Positions 1 through 8,742 of a stretch of 64,000 bases of DNA are shown in pieces (positions within the stretch are counted from its first letter, which is position 1; every line of letters begins with the position of its first letter). A program made the translations under genes and the position numbers. The stretch is taken from assembly GCF_018861735.1 (NCBI RefSeq), contig NZ_JAHLEB010000001.1:186001-250000 (forward strand), in the 5' to 3' direction. Source of the DNA: Clostridium lacusfryxellense (lineage in GTDB: Bacteria > Bacillota > Clostridia > Clostridiales > Clostridiaceae). Under the pieces are notes generated by a model that did no database searches, was not told the DNA's origin, and saw nothing but the letters and a program-made list of their open reading frames with translations.

Positions 1-1455
1 TTTATACTATCTTTGTATACGAGGGTGTGCAATTATGGAAACTGAAGCAGAAAAGTCAACAATAAAACCAATAAGAAAGCGAAAAAAAATTGTATTAGGT
101 ATTATAATTTCTATATGTGTTTTGCTTATTATATACTTTGGGACGGCAATATATTTTATGAATCATTTTTATTTTGGTTCTACAATAAATAGCATTAGTG
201 TTTCAGGTAAAAGTGTAGAGGATGTAAATGTACAAATGGCATCTGAGATTCAGAAATATCAGCTAAACATTAAAGAACGAGGCGATATAAATGAGCAAAT
301 TAGCGGGAAAGAAATTGGATTAAAGTATGGTGAAAATGATACATTTAAGGAGTTAAAAGATAAACAAAGTCCTTATAAATGGATTTTAGCTGTTTTTAAT
401 TCGAAAGATTATAAAATGATAGTTGGAGTTAAATATGATGAAAATTTATTGAAAGAGAAAGTGGACAAGCTCTCTTGTTTTGATAGTAGTAAAGTAGTTG
501 AACCTAAAAATGCTAGCTACAAGTATACAGATAGTGGATATGTGATTGTCAATGAAGTTATTGGAAACAAGGGAGATAAAGACGTCTTATATAAGCATGC
601 CATAGATTCAGTGAGCAAGGGCGAAACTACAATAGATTTGGAGTCAATTAATAATTACTATGTTAAGCCAGAATATACCTCAAAATCTAAAAAGGTAGTT
701 GCTACAAAGGATTTGCTTAATAAATATGTAGCTTCAAAGATTACCTATACTTTTGGAGATGTTAAAGAAATTTTAGATGGTTCTACAATGAATAAGTGGG
801 TTACAGTTGATAAGAATAATGAAGTAACATTTAATGAAAAACAAGTTGAAATCTATATTGATAGACTTGCTATTAAATATAATACAGTTGCTAAGACGAG
901 AGATTTTGTTACATCAAAAGGAAAGAAAATTAAAATTGGTGGTGGTAGCTATGGTTGGGCCATTAATAAGGTTAAAGAAGTTAAGGATTTAACTTCAATT
1001 ATAAGGGAAGGGAAATCTATAGAAAAGCAGCCAGCATACTATCAAACCGCTTTATCTCGTAGCAATGATGATATTGGAAATACCTATGTAGAAATAGATC
1101 TTTCAGGGCAACACTTATGGTTTTATAAAAATGGATCGCTTATAACACAGGGCGATGTTGTCACAGGTAATAATGGATCTGATAAAACTAGAACACCAGC
1201 AGGTGTTTATAAAATCGATTATAAGGACAGAAATGCAACACTTGTAGGTGAAAACTACGCATCTCCTGTAGAATATTGGTTGCCCTTTAATGGAGGAATA
1301 GGAATTCATGATGCAAGCTGGCGAACTAATTTTGGGGGACAGTTGTATAAGACAGGTGGATCCCATGGTTGTGTAAATTCACCATTCGAGGTAGCAAAAA
1401 TAATATTTAATAATATAGAAGTAGGTACTCCAATTATTTGTTATTAATAAGGGTG
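1..1455 (+). repeat. 1.45-kb direct repeat, copy 1 (L,D-transpeptidase unit)
   Basis: Bases 1 to about 1455 match 26788-28239 nearly base for base, from the leader TTTATACTATCTTTGTATAC through the stop codon and the following AAGGGTG. The copies are in the same orientation about 26.8 kb apart, so homologous recombination between them could delete the intervening DNA as a circle. Similarity ends sharply after the stop codon. Differences are scattered substitutions and one in-frame codon indel (ESINNYY against ESINYY). Confidence 0.9.
35..1447 (+). CDS. L,D-transpeptidase (YkuD family), membrane-anchored, copy 1
   Basis: Predicted cell-wall enzyme forming 3-3 peptidoglycan cross-links outside the membrane. 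The 470-residue protein has a short basic start, one membrane helix at about residues 19-41, a central stretch (about 80-330) that fits the peptidoglycan-binding region usual in clostridial members, and a C-terminal YkuD domain. The catalytic signature is visible: His425 in GIHDASW, and SHGCVN with Cys446. The ATG follows GAGGGTGTG. A second copy, about 95% identical by eye, lies at 26822-28231 with the same upstream bases. Its promoter lies beyond the window edge. The family call rests on motifs; substrate is unknown. Confidence 0.92.
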   Translation: METEAEKSTIKPIRKRKKIVLGIIISICVLLIIYFGTAIYFMNHFYFGSTINSISVSGKSVEDVNVQMASEIQKYQLNIKERGDINEQISGKEIGLKYGENDTFKELKDKQSPYKWILAVFNSKDYKMIVGVKYDENLLKEKVDKLSCFDSSKVVEPKNASYKYTDSGYVIVNEVIGNKGDKDVLYKHAIDSVSKGETTIDLESINNYYVKPEYTSKSKKVVATKDLLNKYVASKITYTFGDVKEILDGSTMNKWVTVDKNNEVTFNEKQVEIYIDRLAIKYNTVAKTRDFVTSKGKKIKIGGGSYGWAINKVKEVKDLTSIIREGKSIEKQPAYYQTALSRSNDDIGNTYVEIDLSGQHLWFYKNGSLITQGDVVTGNNGSDKTRTPAGVYKIDYKDRNATLVGENYASPVEYWLPFNGGIGIHDASWRTNFGGQLYKTGGSHGCVNSPFEVAKIIFNNIEVGTPIICY

Positions 1456-1519
1456 CTATTTCAATCCTAGCCGATTAGAATATCATGAAATCGTAAAAAA
1501 ACTGTTTACAGTTTATTCT

Positions 1520-1690
1520 ATGGGGTCTGACCCCGTTACAGAAATTGGTAACGAAGTGTACAAGTTCTGTTTGTTAATTATAAATGAAACAAGAAAATAT
1601 TTTAGAGATCTTGATGAGGATGGAATGCTTAAGGGGTGGAAAATAAATAGAAGGAAGCTTTTGGCTTCCTTCTCATGTTTGATGATATGA
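1520..1690 (+). repeat. Family B repeat with a 56-codon reading frame
   Basis: Begins with the palindrome GGGGTCTGACCCC, followed by the family B core CGTTAC-AGAAATTG-GTAACG and ACAAGTTCTG, also seen at 58741-58770 and, degenerate, near 11335. From the ATG at 1520 a frame stays open for 56 codons, starting MGSDPVTEIGNEV and containing KYFRDLDEDGMLKGW, and ends at TGA 1688-1690. I do not recognise the peptide and see no ribosome site, so it may be a gene remnant carried by the repeat rather than an active gene. A hairpin overlaps its 3' end. Confidence 0.55.
1649..1673 (+). terminator. GC-rich hairpin upstream of the TetR gene
   Basis: AGAAGGAAGC, a 5-base loop, then GCTTCCTTCT form a perfect 10-bp stem. 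No strong T-run follows (CATGTTTG), so this is a weak terminator or a processing/insulating hairpin between the first transpeptidase and the TetR gene. Confidence 0.5.
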
Positions 1691-1734
1691 TAGGATGAAA
1701 GAAGTATATATCACAAAAAAAGGAGATAAAAAGT

Positions 1735-2277
1735 ATGTCAGATATCACTAAACAAGCTTTAGCACAATCATTAAAAAAATTAATGAATACTACTCCTTTA
1801 GCTAAAATTACAGTTAATAATATTGTTAAAGTGTGTAATTTAAATCGTCGTACATTTTATTATCACTTTCAAGATATTTATGCACTTTTAGAGTGGATTT
1901 TTAAAAATGAAGTTGGAAATGTAATGGAAGAAAATGTAACCTATAAGACATGGCAAGAGGGGTTTTTGAGAATATTTTATTATTTGAGTGAAAACCGCAA
2001 AATGGTGTTGAATACATATAATTCCATTGGTCGAGAACAATTAGAAACTCACTTATACAGTGCAGTGTACAACCTAGTTTTAAATGTTGTAGATGAAATT
2101 ACCCTAGGAAAAGAAGTGCCCGAAAAAGGAAAGGAATTTGTAGTGGATTTTTATAAGGTTGCGCTTGTTGGCTTATTGCTTGAATGGATAAGAAAAAATA
2201 TGATAGAAAATCCAGAGCAAATAATTGATAATCTTAATAAAATAATAAGTGGAGATACCTATAAAGCTTTATTATAA
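1735..2277 (+). CDS. TetR/AcrR-family transcriptional regulator, DhaS-like
   Basis: DNA-binding repressor or activator of 180 residues. The N-terminal helix-turn-helix is clear at about residues 20-50 (ITVNNIVKVCNLNRRTFYYH), typical of the subgroup with the shortened C-terminal domain found in DhaS-type proteins. The ATG follows AAAAAAAGGAGATAAAAAGT, a strong ribosome site. It is convergent with the oleate hydratase gene, with a shared terminator between them. Proximity suggests, but does not show, that it senses fatty acids or controls the hydratase. Ligand unknown. Confidence 0.85.
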   Translation: MSDITKQALAQSLKKLMNTTPLAKITVNNIVKVCNLNRRTFYYHFQDIYALLEWIFKNEVGNVMEENVTYKTWQEGFLRIFYYLSENRKMVLNTYNSIGREQLETHLYSAVYNLVLNVVDEITLGKEVPEKGKEFVVDFYKVALVGLLLEWIRKNMIENPEQIIDNLNKIISGDTYKALL

Positions 2278-2311
2278 TTTAAAATACTTTAATAGTAATA
2301 TATATATATAT

Positions 2312-2356
2312 AAGCTATGAAATTAAGTTATTAAACTCATATTTCATAGCTTTTTA
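2312..2356. terminator. Convergent terminator between tetR and oleate hydratase
   Basis: AAGCTATGAAAT and ATTTCATAGCTT form a 12-bp stem followed by TTTATT on the plus strand. The minus-strand copy is preceded and followed by AT-rich sequence, so it can serve both convergent genes. Confidence 0.75.
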
Positions 2357-2377
2357 TTCTTTATATTTTGAAGAAGC

Positions 2378-4081
2378 TTAAATTAAACCTTCTAAACTTG
2401 TATCGCTTAATAATTTTTTGATAATTGCCTGGGCAGGTAATGGTCTTCCACTATACAAAGCTTTAATTGCTTTAGCAACAACACGTACATCGTATTGGCT
2501 AGGATATATTTCAGGTGGATTTTTTTCAAGTCCAAGTAAAGTATATACAGCCATAATAGCAGAGCGAACTGAATATTCAACAGTAAATACACAATCATCT
2601 TTAACTTCTGAAAATTGACCTAAAAATGCAAGGTTTGTACTGCCTGCAGGTACAACTTGTGGTCTATCTCCTTTAACGCGAGGCATAAATTGACTTGTAA
2701 TATAAGGCATGATAGAAGGAATTACAATACATGTTTCAACGAATTCATGCATATCATTTTCATCAATTCCTAAATGATATAAAAGTTCCTGTAATAATTC
2801 GCTGCCAGTACAGTCTCTCATTTTCTTTTTAATGAAATCACCTTCATTGTTAGGGAATAAAGCATAGGCCCATAGAACTATAACATCATCAGGTTGATTA
2901 GTAAATTGAGGTTGTCTATTAACAGTAACACTTAATAACCAGTTTGAGTCTTTAACTGTTATTATTCCGCCAGTTGCAGTTTTATGTGGAGCTATCTCAC
3001 GCCCAGCAAATTTCTCCATAAGTTTTCTCATTTTAGGACCTTTAGCAGTTATTGTATATGATTCCCATGTGCTTTTATCAATATCACCACAGAATACTTC
3101 TGGGTTACCGAAGGAAGCATCTTTTTTAGATATCTTTTTCCATAAACTCCAGCATGCACCTTCACTTGTATCTAATATAGGTGCTTTATCCATATTTCCA
3201 AGTGTAGCATTTTCAGTCATAGATCCATTAGTAAAGAATACTAAATCATTTTGCGTAGTTTTAATAAGTTCTTCTTTTTTACCATTACGAGTTAAATGAA
3301 TTCCTGTAACTGTTTTTTTACCAGCAGTTATATCTATATCCAAATCAGTTACTTGTGTATTTAAGTTAAATGTTACTCCTTGTGACTCTAATAATTTTTT
3401 TAGTGGAAGAATCATTGAATCGTATTGATTATATTTAGTGAAAACTAACCCTTCCATTTTATTCATTCCTGGCATTAGATGAATAAAACGATGCATATAA
3501 CGTTTCATTTCTGCAAGACTGTGCCAATTTTCAAATGCAAACATACTTCTCCAATATAACCAAAAATCAGTTTTCAAGAATGAAGTATCGAAAAATTCTT
3601 CAACAGTAACCGCTCCCAAAGAATCTTCTGTAGCAAGAAATAATTTAGTAAGTTGTTTAACATGGTTTTCTGCTAGTCCAAGAGTTGAAAAATCAAGCTT
3701 TTCTCCACGGTTAGCAATAGCACGACAGTTAGAGTGGTTAGGGTCAGCGTTATTTAATTCTCTAAATTCATCTAAAACAGTTCGTCCAGGCTCTTCTAAT
3801 GAAGGTACTTTTCCGAATAAATCCCACATACATTCATAATGCTCTTCCATTTCTCTTCCGCCAAGTGCAACATATCCATCTTTTGCATTTCCAGCACCGT
3901 CCATAGAACCACCGAAAATATCTCTTTGTTCTAAAATAGTAATATTTTTACCGTCCATATGACCATCGCAAATTAGGTATTCAGCAGCCGCTAATGAAGC
4001 GATACCTCCACCAATTAGATATGCTTTTTTATTTTCAATTTCTTTAGGTTTTAATGTTTTAATTCTTTCATAATTTACCAC
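2378..4081 (-). CDS. ohyA: Oleate hydratase (FAD-dependent, MCRA family)
   Basis: Adds water to the cis-9 double bond of oleate and related unsaturated fatty acids, giving 10-hydroxy fatty acids, usually at the cytoplasmic membrane face. The 567-residue length is right for the family. The FAD-binding start YLIGGGIASLAAAEYL is at about residues 21-36, followed by GGREMEEHYECMWDLFG, which carries the conserved acidic region, and FTKYNQYDSM with a tyrosine in the substrate region. The start is the ATG after AAAAGGAGATAGATTAATTGTG. A monocistronic unit is likely. Its known role elsewhere is fatty-acid detoxification; regulation by the neighbouring TetR protein is only inferred. Confidence 0.95.
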   Translation of the reverse strand: MVNYERIKTLKPKEIENKKAYLIGGGIASLAAAEYLICDGHMDGKNITILEQRDIFGGSMDGAGNAKDGYVALGGREMEEHYECMWDLFGKVPSLEEPGRTVLDEFRELNNADPNHSNCRAIANRGEKLDFSTLGLAENHVKQLTKLFLATEDSLGAVTVEEFFDTSFLKTDFWLYWRSMFAFENWHSLAEMKRYMHRFIHLMPGMNKMEGLVFTKYNQYDSMILPLKKLLESQGVTFNLNTQVTDLDIDITAGKKTVTGIHLTRNGKKEELIKTTQNDLVFFTNGSMTENATLGNMDKAPILDTSEGACWSLWKKISKKDASFGNPEVFCGDIDKSTWESYTITAKGPKMRKLMEKFAGREIAPHKTATGGIITVKDSNWLLSVTVNRQPQFTNQPDDVIVLWAYALFPNNEGDFIKKKMRDCTGSELLQELLYHLGIDENDMHEFVETCIVIPSIMPYITSQFMPRVKGDRPQVVPAGSTNLAFLGQFSEVKDDCVFTVEYSVRSAIMAVYTLLGLEKNPPEIYPSQYDVRVVAKAIKALYSGRPLPAQAIIKKLLSDTSLEGLI

Positions 4082-4369
4082 AATTAATCTATCTCCTTTT
4101 AATTTAAAAATTTTAGTCTACATATAGAGAATTTAGTACTGAGTTTTTTATTTAGTATAGAAAACTTTTGTGTTGGATTGTCTATAACAATAATATGATT
4201 TTTATAAAGGAGAGTAAATCACCAAAAGAGGTAGAATGTGCAAATTTGCAACAAAACCTTTGATTTGTGAAAGTTAAATCTAATTGTAATAATTAAGTAA
4301 AAAAAAATTGGATATATACCAATAAAATACGGGCTTGATGGGCTTGAGAGAAAGTGTATTTAAAGGAGA
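4082..4369. other. Intergenic region upstream of oleate hydratase
   Basis: AT-rich DNA between the hydratase start and a plus-strand terminator. It must hold the hydratase promoter, but I cannot place it with confidence. A possible 13-codon peptide starts at an ATG near 4237 (MCKFATKPLICES) after AAGAGGTAG; it is too short to call. A plus-strand transcript ending at the hairpin near 4370 would explain that terminator. Confidence 0.4.
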
Positions 4370-4409
4370 AGAGCCAATGTTTCTAATGTAAGAAACATTG
4401 GCTCTTTTT
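4370..4409 (+). terminator. Strong plus-strand rho-independent terminator with no obvious upstream gene
   Basis: AGAGCCAATGTTTCT, a 5-base loop, AGAAACATTGGCTCT, then TTTTC. The 15-bp stem and T-run point to the plus strand, yet no plus-strand gene is recognised between 4082 and 4370. On the minus strand the stem is followed by TCTCCTTT, a weaker U-tract, so it may also end the DUF362 transcript. Confidence 0.75.
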
Positions 4410-4488
4410 CTTATGTCTAAAAATACTAAAGGAGGTTGAGGTAAATAAATACATCCAACAATATTATCGTTCCTAAATCGTGAACTCT

Positions 4489-5601
4489 TTAAATTGTAAT
4501 CAGTTGATATTCCTTGCTGCCCAAATTCATCTTTACTGCATAATCAATTGATACTTTCCAATCAGTTTCAGGACTAACATCAGTGAAATGATCATGATGT
4601 ACATGGCCGTTTTCACCTAAAATACTACCTGTTATAGCAGGCTGATTATTCACCGCATCTGCGCAAGCAACATCCAGTGCAACAGGGTCAAAGGAAGCAA
4701 ACATACCTATATCAGGAACAATTGGTATATCATTTTCTCCATGACAGTCGCAGAATGGAGACACATCAATTACCAAACTTACATGGAAGTTTGGACGTCC
4801 ACTTAATACTGCTACTGAGTATTCCACAATTTTTTTATTCAGGATATCATTAGATTCATCAGATGCAGGAAGAACTGCGTCCACTGGGCAAATGCCAATA
4901 CAACGTCCGCAACCAACACACTTATTGTGGTTTATAGTTGCCTTTTTGTCTGTAATGGTAATTGCAGTATGGGCACAATTTTTAGCACATTGCCCACAGG
5001 CTACACATTTTTCATGATCGATAACAGGTTTACCGCTACTGTGCATCTCCATCTTACCTGCACGGGAACCGCAACCCATACCTATGTTTTTAAGTGCACC
5101 ACCAAAACCAGTCAATTCATGCCCTTTAAAATGATTAAGTGTTATAAATATATCCGCATCCATGATGGCATGCCCAATTTTAGCCTCTTTCACATATTCT
5201 CCGCCCTTAACAGGAACTAAAACCTCATCGGTTCCTTTAAGACCATCACCTATTATCACATGACATCCTGTTGAAAATGGAGAGAATCCATTGACATAAG
5301 CAGACTCTATATGGTCAAGTGCATTCTTTCGACCACCAACATATAAAGTATTACAATCCGTAAGGAATGGTTTTCCGCCCAGTTCCTTCACAATATCTAC
5401 CACTGTTTTGGCATAGTTGGGACGCAGATAAGCCAGATTTCCAGGTTCTCCAAAATGAATTTTAATAGCCGTAAATTTATTTTTAAATTCTATTTTACCA
5501 ATGCCTGCTGTTTTAATAAGGCGGGTTAACTTCTGCTGCAAATTCTCTTCACCAGTCGCTTTCATAGTGGTGAAATATACCTTTGATTTTTCCATGTTCA
5601 A
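4489..5601 (-). CDS. DUF362 protein with two 4Fe-4S ferredoxin motifs
   Basis: Predicted cytoplasmic iron-sulfur protein of 370 residues, physiological reaction unknown. The DUF362 domain covers most of the chain (IKIHFGEPGN near residue 45, then FGGALKNIGMGCGSRAGK). A two-cluster ferredoxin insert follows at about residues 195-245: CVACGQCAKNC and CVGCGRCIGICP. The ATG follows GGAGGTTATTGAAC. It stands alone on the minus strand between the hydratase and the serine operon. Such proteins are common in anaerobes and are often annotated as 4Fe-4S binding proteins; a redox role is inference. Confidence 0.9.
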   Translation of the reverse strand: MNMEKSKVYFTTMKATGEENLQQKLTRLIKTAGIGKIEFKNKFTAIKIHFGEPGNLAYLRPNYAKTVVDIVKELGGKPFLTDCNTLYVGGRKNALDHIESAYVNGFSPFSTGCHVIIGDGLKGTDEVLVPVKGGEYVKEAKIGHAIMDADIFITLNHFKGHELTGFGGALKNIGMGCGSRAGKMEMHSSGKPVIDHEKCVACGQCAKNCAHTAITITDKKATINHNKCVGCGRCIGICPVDAVLPASDESNDILNKKIVEYSVAVLSGRPNFHVSLVIDVSPFCDCHGENDIPIVPDIGMFASFDPVALDVACADAVNNQPAITGSILGENGHVHHDHFTDVSPETDWKVSIDYAVKMNLGSKEYQLITI

Positions 5602-5803
5602 TAACCTCCAAGATTCTATAATTTTATTAATAATTTCTTATATCTCTAACATAGCTTTTGCTATAGTTATAAACTTTTTACGTGTTTTCTCATCTTAATT
5701 ATATATGAAATTGTAAAAAAAAGAAAATATGCACTTTTAGGATAGATACTATACAAAAGGTGAGTGTTAAGAGCAAAGCAAATTTGAAGATTTTACAATA
5801 CAT

Positions 5804-5848
5804 AAGAAAAGGCTGAGTTTTACATAAAAGTAAACTCAGCCTTTTCTT
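5804..5848. terminator. Bidirectional terminator, end of the serine operon
   Basis: AAGAAAAGGCTGAGTTTTAC and its complement ending CTTTTCTT make a stem of about 19 bp with a 6-base loop. It lies 25 bp past the stop of the EIIC-like gene, and both flanks are T-rich in the direction of exit. Confidence 0.85.
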
Positions 5849-5872
5849 ATATTATTTTAAAAATACATATAT

Positions 5873-6916
5873 TTATGATGCTTCTTGTAAATCGGGAAGA
5901 ATCTCTCCACGAATTTCTGCAGCAGTACGTATTTTATAATTTTTAAACATAATAGACCCTACGTAACCACTGAAAATACTAACTATAATACAACCTAAGG
6001 CTGTTAATAACACTTTAGAAGCTGAATTATATGCAAACATTACTGCAAACCCTGCTATAGGGGTTGCTGTTCCTGGAGAATTATTTACAAGTCCCATTAA
6101 TGCAACTATCACTCCACATAAAGAACCACCTATAAAATTAGTAACATAAATTGGTATGGGGTTTGCTGTAGTTATATCAGCTTGTGTTAAAGGTTCTATA
6201 GCGACTGCAATTGTATCTTTTTTACTTCCAAATTTCATTTTTGTAAAGAATACGAAATTCATAAATGATGAACCAAATACTGCTAATGCGCCTATAGCCA
6301 TAGGTGCACCGGTAAGCCCAAGCATTGCGGTTAAAGCCATTGAACTAAGAGGTGCAGTGGCAACAACTGTTATTGTTCCTCCAAGTACTATACCCATTAT
6401 TATTGGGCTAGAACTTGACGCAGAAATTAAAATTCTACCAATATTTAATAGTGTGCCATCTACTATAGGAGTCATACAGTTTCCTATAAATCTAGTTAAT
6501 GGAGCTGCAAAAACAATTATAACTATTAAGTCTAAGCCTCCTGGTAATTTCTTCTCTAGATACTTAACTACAAATGACATAAGGTATCCAGCTATAAATC
6601 CTGGTAATATACCAAGACCAGAACAAGATAGCCCAATCAATACCGCATATATTGGTGAAACTCCAAGAGCTAGAGGCACAAGTATTGCAGCGGCTACTCC
6701 TCCTAAACTACCATTAGATAAACCAACTTCTTTTAAAAATCCAATTTTTAATACATCACCAAAAAATGCAGAGTGAAAAGCTTCAACTAGAAAGCTTGCA
6801 CAGGCAGCACTTGCTAGTGCACCCATCGCCTTCATTCCTTGAGGTGCTTTGTAACTGAAAAGTGTAAATAAAGCTAATACTAATAATAAAAGACCTGTTC
6901 CTATTAAAATACTCAT
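5873..6916 (-). CDS. PTS EIIC-type permease (PTS_EIIC_2 family), no partner domains nearby
   Basis: Integral membrane protein of 347 residues with about ten hydrophobic helices, matching the EIIC_2 group. Recognisable parts are the glycine-rich start, GSLGGVAAAILVPLALGVSP near residue 70, and a repeat of hydrophobic segments to FSGYVGSIMFKNYKI. No EIIA or EIIB gene is in the window. It is the last gene of an operon with sdaAB and sdaAA (26 bp gap), so uptake of serine or a related small substrate is a reasonable guess. The ATG follows AAGGAGAAACAACA. Family confidence is good; substrate is inferred from context only. Confidence 0.82.
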   Translation of the reverse strand: MSILIGTGLLLLVLALFTLFSYKAPQGMKAMGALASAACASFLVEAFHSAFFGDVLKIGFLKEVGLSNGSLGGVAAAILVPLALGVSPIYAVLIGLSCSGLGILPGFIAGYLMSFVVKYLEKKLPGGLDLIVIIVFAAPLTRFIGNCMTPIVDGTLLNIGRILISASSSSPIIMGIVLGGTITVVATAPLSSMALTAMLGLTGAPMAIGALAVFGSSFMNFVFFTKMKFGSKKDTIAVAIEPLTQADITTANPIPIYVTNFIGGSLCGVIVALMGLVNNSPGTATPIAGFAVMFAYNSASKVLLTALGCIIVSIFSGYVGSIMFKNYKIRTAAEIRGEILPDLQEAS

Positions 6917-6942
6917 TGTTGTTTCTCCTTATAATTCCGAAT

Positions 6943-7821
6943 TTATTTTTTTGAAAATACCTTATCTTTAAGTGCTAGACCAGTTTTAGTAACAGCAAGG
7001 CCACCAAGAGCTGTTTCTCTTAAGGAAGCTGGTAAATCTATGCCGATTTTATACATTGCAGATAATGTATCATCAAATGGTATTTTTGAAGAAACACCAG
7101 CCATAACTAAATCAGCGGTAGAAAGTGCACTAATTGCACCAGCTACATTCCTTTTTGCACAAGGAATTTCAACTAGTCCTGCAACTGGATCACAAACAAG
7201 TCCTAATACATTTTTAAATACGATGGCACCAGCATTTAAGCTCATCTCCGGTGTTCCTCCCATCATTTCCACAACTGCAGCTGAGGCCATGGCAGCTGCA
7301 GAGCCACACTCTGACTGACAACCACCTTCTGCACCTGCAAAGGTTGCATTCATTCCAATAATCATACCAACTGCAGAAGCTGCAAATAATCCTTCAATCA
7401 TTTCATCAGTACTTTTTCCAAGCTTTTCACCAGCAGTTAATATTACGGCTGGGAGTATCCCACAGGATCCAGCTGTTGGACATGCTACAATTTTACCCAT
7501 AGAACCATTAACTTCTGAAGAAGATAACGCCATAGCCATAGCTTTTACAGCAGTGTCTCCTAAAAGTGATTTGCCAGATTCTAAATATTTTTGCAGTTTA
7601 TAAGCATCTCCGCCAATAAGACCACTTAATGAATAGACTTCCTTTTCTCTTCCAGAAAGAGCGCCTTGTCTCATTACATCAAGAGTTTCTTTCATATGTT
7701 GATATAATTCTTCTCGCGTGTTATCCTTTTGCTCCATTTCAAGATTTATTGCATATTCACTTAATTTTATATTTTCTGTTTTACATATTTCGATAAGTTC
7801 ACTAGCTGACTTTGCTATCAT
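6943..7821 (-). CDS. sdaAA: L-serine dehydratase, alpha subunit (4Fe-4S)
   Basis: Catalytic subunit of the oxygen-sensitive enzyme that converts L-serine to pyruvate and ammonia. The 292-residue chain shows the family landmarks: EQKDNTREELYQHM, SGLIGGDAYKLQKY, CPTAGSCGILP with cluster cysteines, GGCQSECGSAAAMASAA and VCDPVAGLVEIPC. Its start overlaps the 3' end of sdaAB by 20 bases, indicating translational coupling. With the beta subunit it forms the usual two-subunit clostridial enzyme. It feeds pyruvate metabolism in amino-acid fermentation. Confidence 0.96.
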   Translation of the reverse strand: MIAKSASELIEICKTENIKLSEYAINLEMEQKDNTREELYQHMKETLDVMRQGALSGREKEVYSLSGLIGGDAYKLQKYLESGKSLLGDTAVKAMAMALSSSEVNGSMGKIVACPTAGSCGILPAVILTAGEKLGKSTDEMIEGLFAASAVGMIIGMNATFAGAEGGCQSECGSAAAMASAAVVEMMGGTPEMSLNAGAIVFKNVLGLVCDPVAGLVEIPCAKRNVAGAISALSTADLVMAGVSSKIPFDDTLSAMYKIGIDLPASLRETALGGLAVTKTGLALKDKVFSKK

Positions 7822-8503
7822 TATTTTTTCTCCTTGTTTCTGGATTAATAACTATTACTTTGTTTATTCCAGTAATTTTTTCTATGTTTTTTACTAAAGA
7901 ATCGGGAACAATGCTATCTACTTCAAAAGTCATAGTTGCAGATTTTCCTTTTTCGCCTCTAACAAGTTTTAAAAAAGCAATATTAATTTTATCCTCATAA
8001 ATAAGGTCTGACACTTTTGCTACTGCTCCTGGAATATCATCATGACAAGTGATAATAGTAGGATTTGCACCGGTTAAATGAACACTATTTCCGTTTATTT
8101 CATTTATTTCTACATTACCGCCACCAATAGACGAACCCATTATTTCAAAGTTATTATTATTAACATCTGTTATTAAAAATTTAACTGTATTTGGATGTGC
8201 TTGTCCAAGATCATACTCAATAAAATTTATTTTTAAGCCTTTACTTTCAGCAATTGAAATAGAATTTTTAAGATTATCATCACATGGTTCCATTCCAAGT
8301 ATGCCAGCAACTAGTGCTCTATCAGTTCCATGGCCTTTGTAAGTTTTACCAAAAGAGCCATGAAGCAAGAATGTAACCTCTTTTATATCAGTTCCAACAA
8401 TAGTCTTTGCTATTTTACCAAGTCTAGCAGCCCCCGCTGTATGAGAAGATGATGGACCGACCATTATAGGACCTATAATATCAAAAATACCAAAAATTTT
8501 CAT
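7802..8503 (-). CDS. sdaAB: L-serine dehydratase, beta subunit
   Basis: Regulatory and assembly subunit of 233 residues. It begins with FDIIGPIMVGPSSSHTAGA, diagnostic of SdaAB, followed by KTYKGHGTDRALVAGILG. The C-terminal part (about 150-225) is an ACT domain (IITCHDDIPGAVAKVSDLIY), which in relatives senses serine or related amino acids. The ATG follows GGAGAAACACTTAAC. First gene of the operon sdaAB-sdaAA-EIIC. A cre-like site lies about 75 bp upstream. Confidence 0.96.
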   Translation of the reverse strand: MKIFGIFDIIGPIMVGPSSSHTAGAARLGKIAKTIVGTDIKEVTFLLHGSFGKTYKGHGTDRALVAGILGMEPCDDNLKNSISIAESKGLKINFIEYDLGQAHPNTVKFLITDVNNNNFEIMGSSIGGGNVEINEINGNSVHLTGANPTIITCHDDIPGAVAKVSDLIYEDKINIAFLKLVRGEKGKSATMTFEVDSIVPDSLVKNIEKITGINKVIVINPETRRKNNDSKVS

Positions 8504-8574
8504 GTTAAGTGTTTCTCCTTTCCGACCAATACAATTTATATTTTTTTATTTTATCTTACTTGCTAAATTAAGTG

Positions 8575-8588
8575 AGTAAGCGTTTTCT
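8575..8588. promoter_or_regulatory. Possible cre (CcpA) site upstream of the serine operon
   Basis: AGTAAGCGTTTTCT fits 12 of 14 positions of the cre consensus TGWAANCGNTNWCA. Catabolite control of serine breakdown would make sense, but a single near match in AT-rich DNA is weak evidence. Confidence 0.35.
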
Positions 8589-8680
8589 TTTATTTCAGCC
8601 ATAATGTTAATTAACCTCACTCCCACGCCTTCATTATAGAAGCAGCAATTCAAAAACACTCAGTTAACATCAAAAAAAAT

Positions 8681-8721
8681 ATATAAGGATCTAAATATTT
8701 TTAATATTTAAATCCTTATAT
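8681..8721 (-). terminator. Terminator-like hairpin after the two-component genes
   Basis: ATATAAGGATCTAAATATT pairs with AATATTTAAATCCTTATAT (one mismatch). It lies just past the response-regulator stop codon; on the minus strand the exit side reads ATTTTTTTTGATG, a good U-tract. Confidence 0.75.
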
Positions 8722-8742
8722 ATTTCGGAAACACTAAAGTTT

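Noticed and set aside
6156-6776. 206-codon plus-strand frame opposite the EIIC-like permease gene
   Set aside because: Its sequence follows from the hydrophobic codons of the permease read backwards; the opposite strand has a full family match, a ribosome site and operon context.
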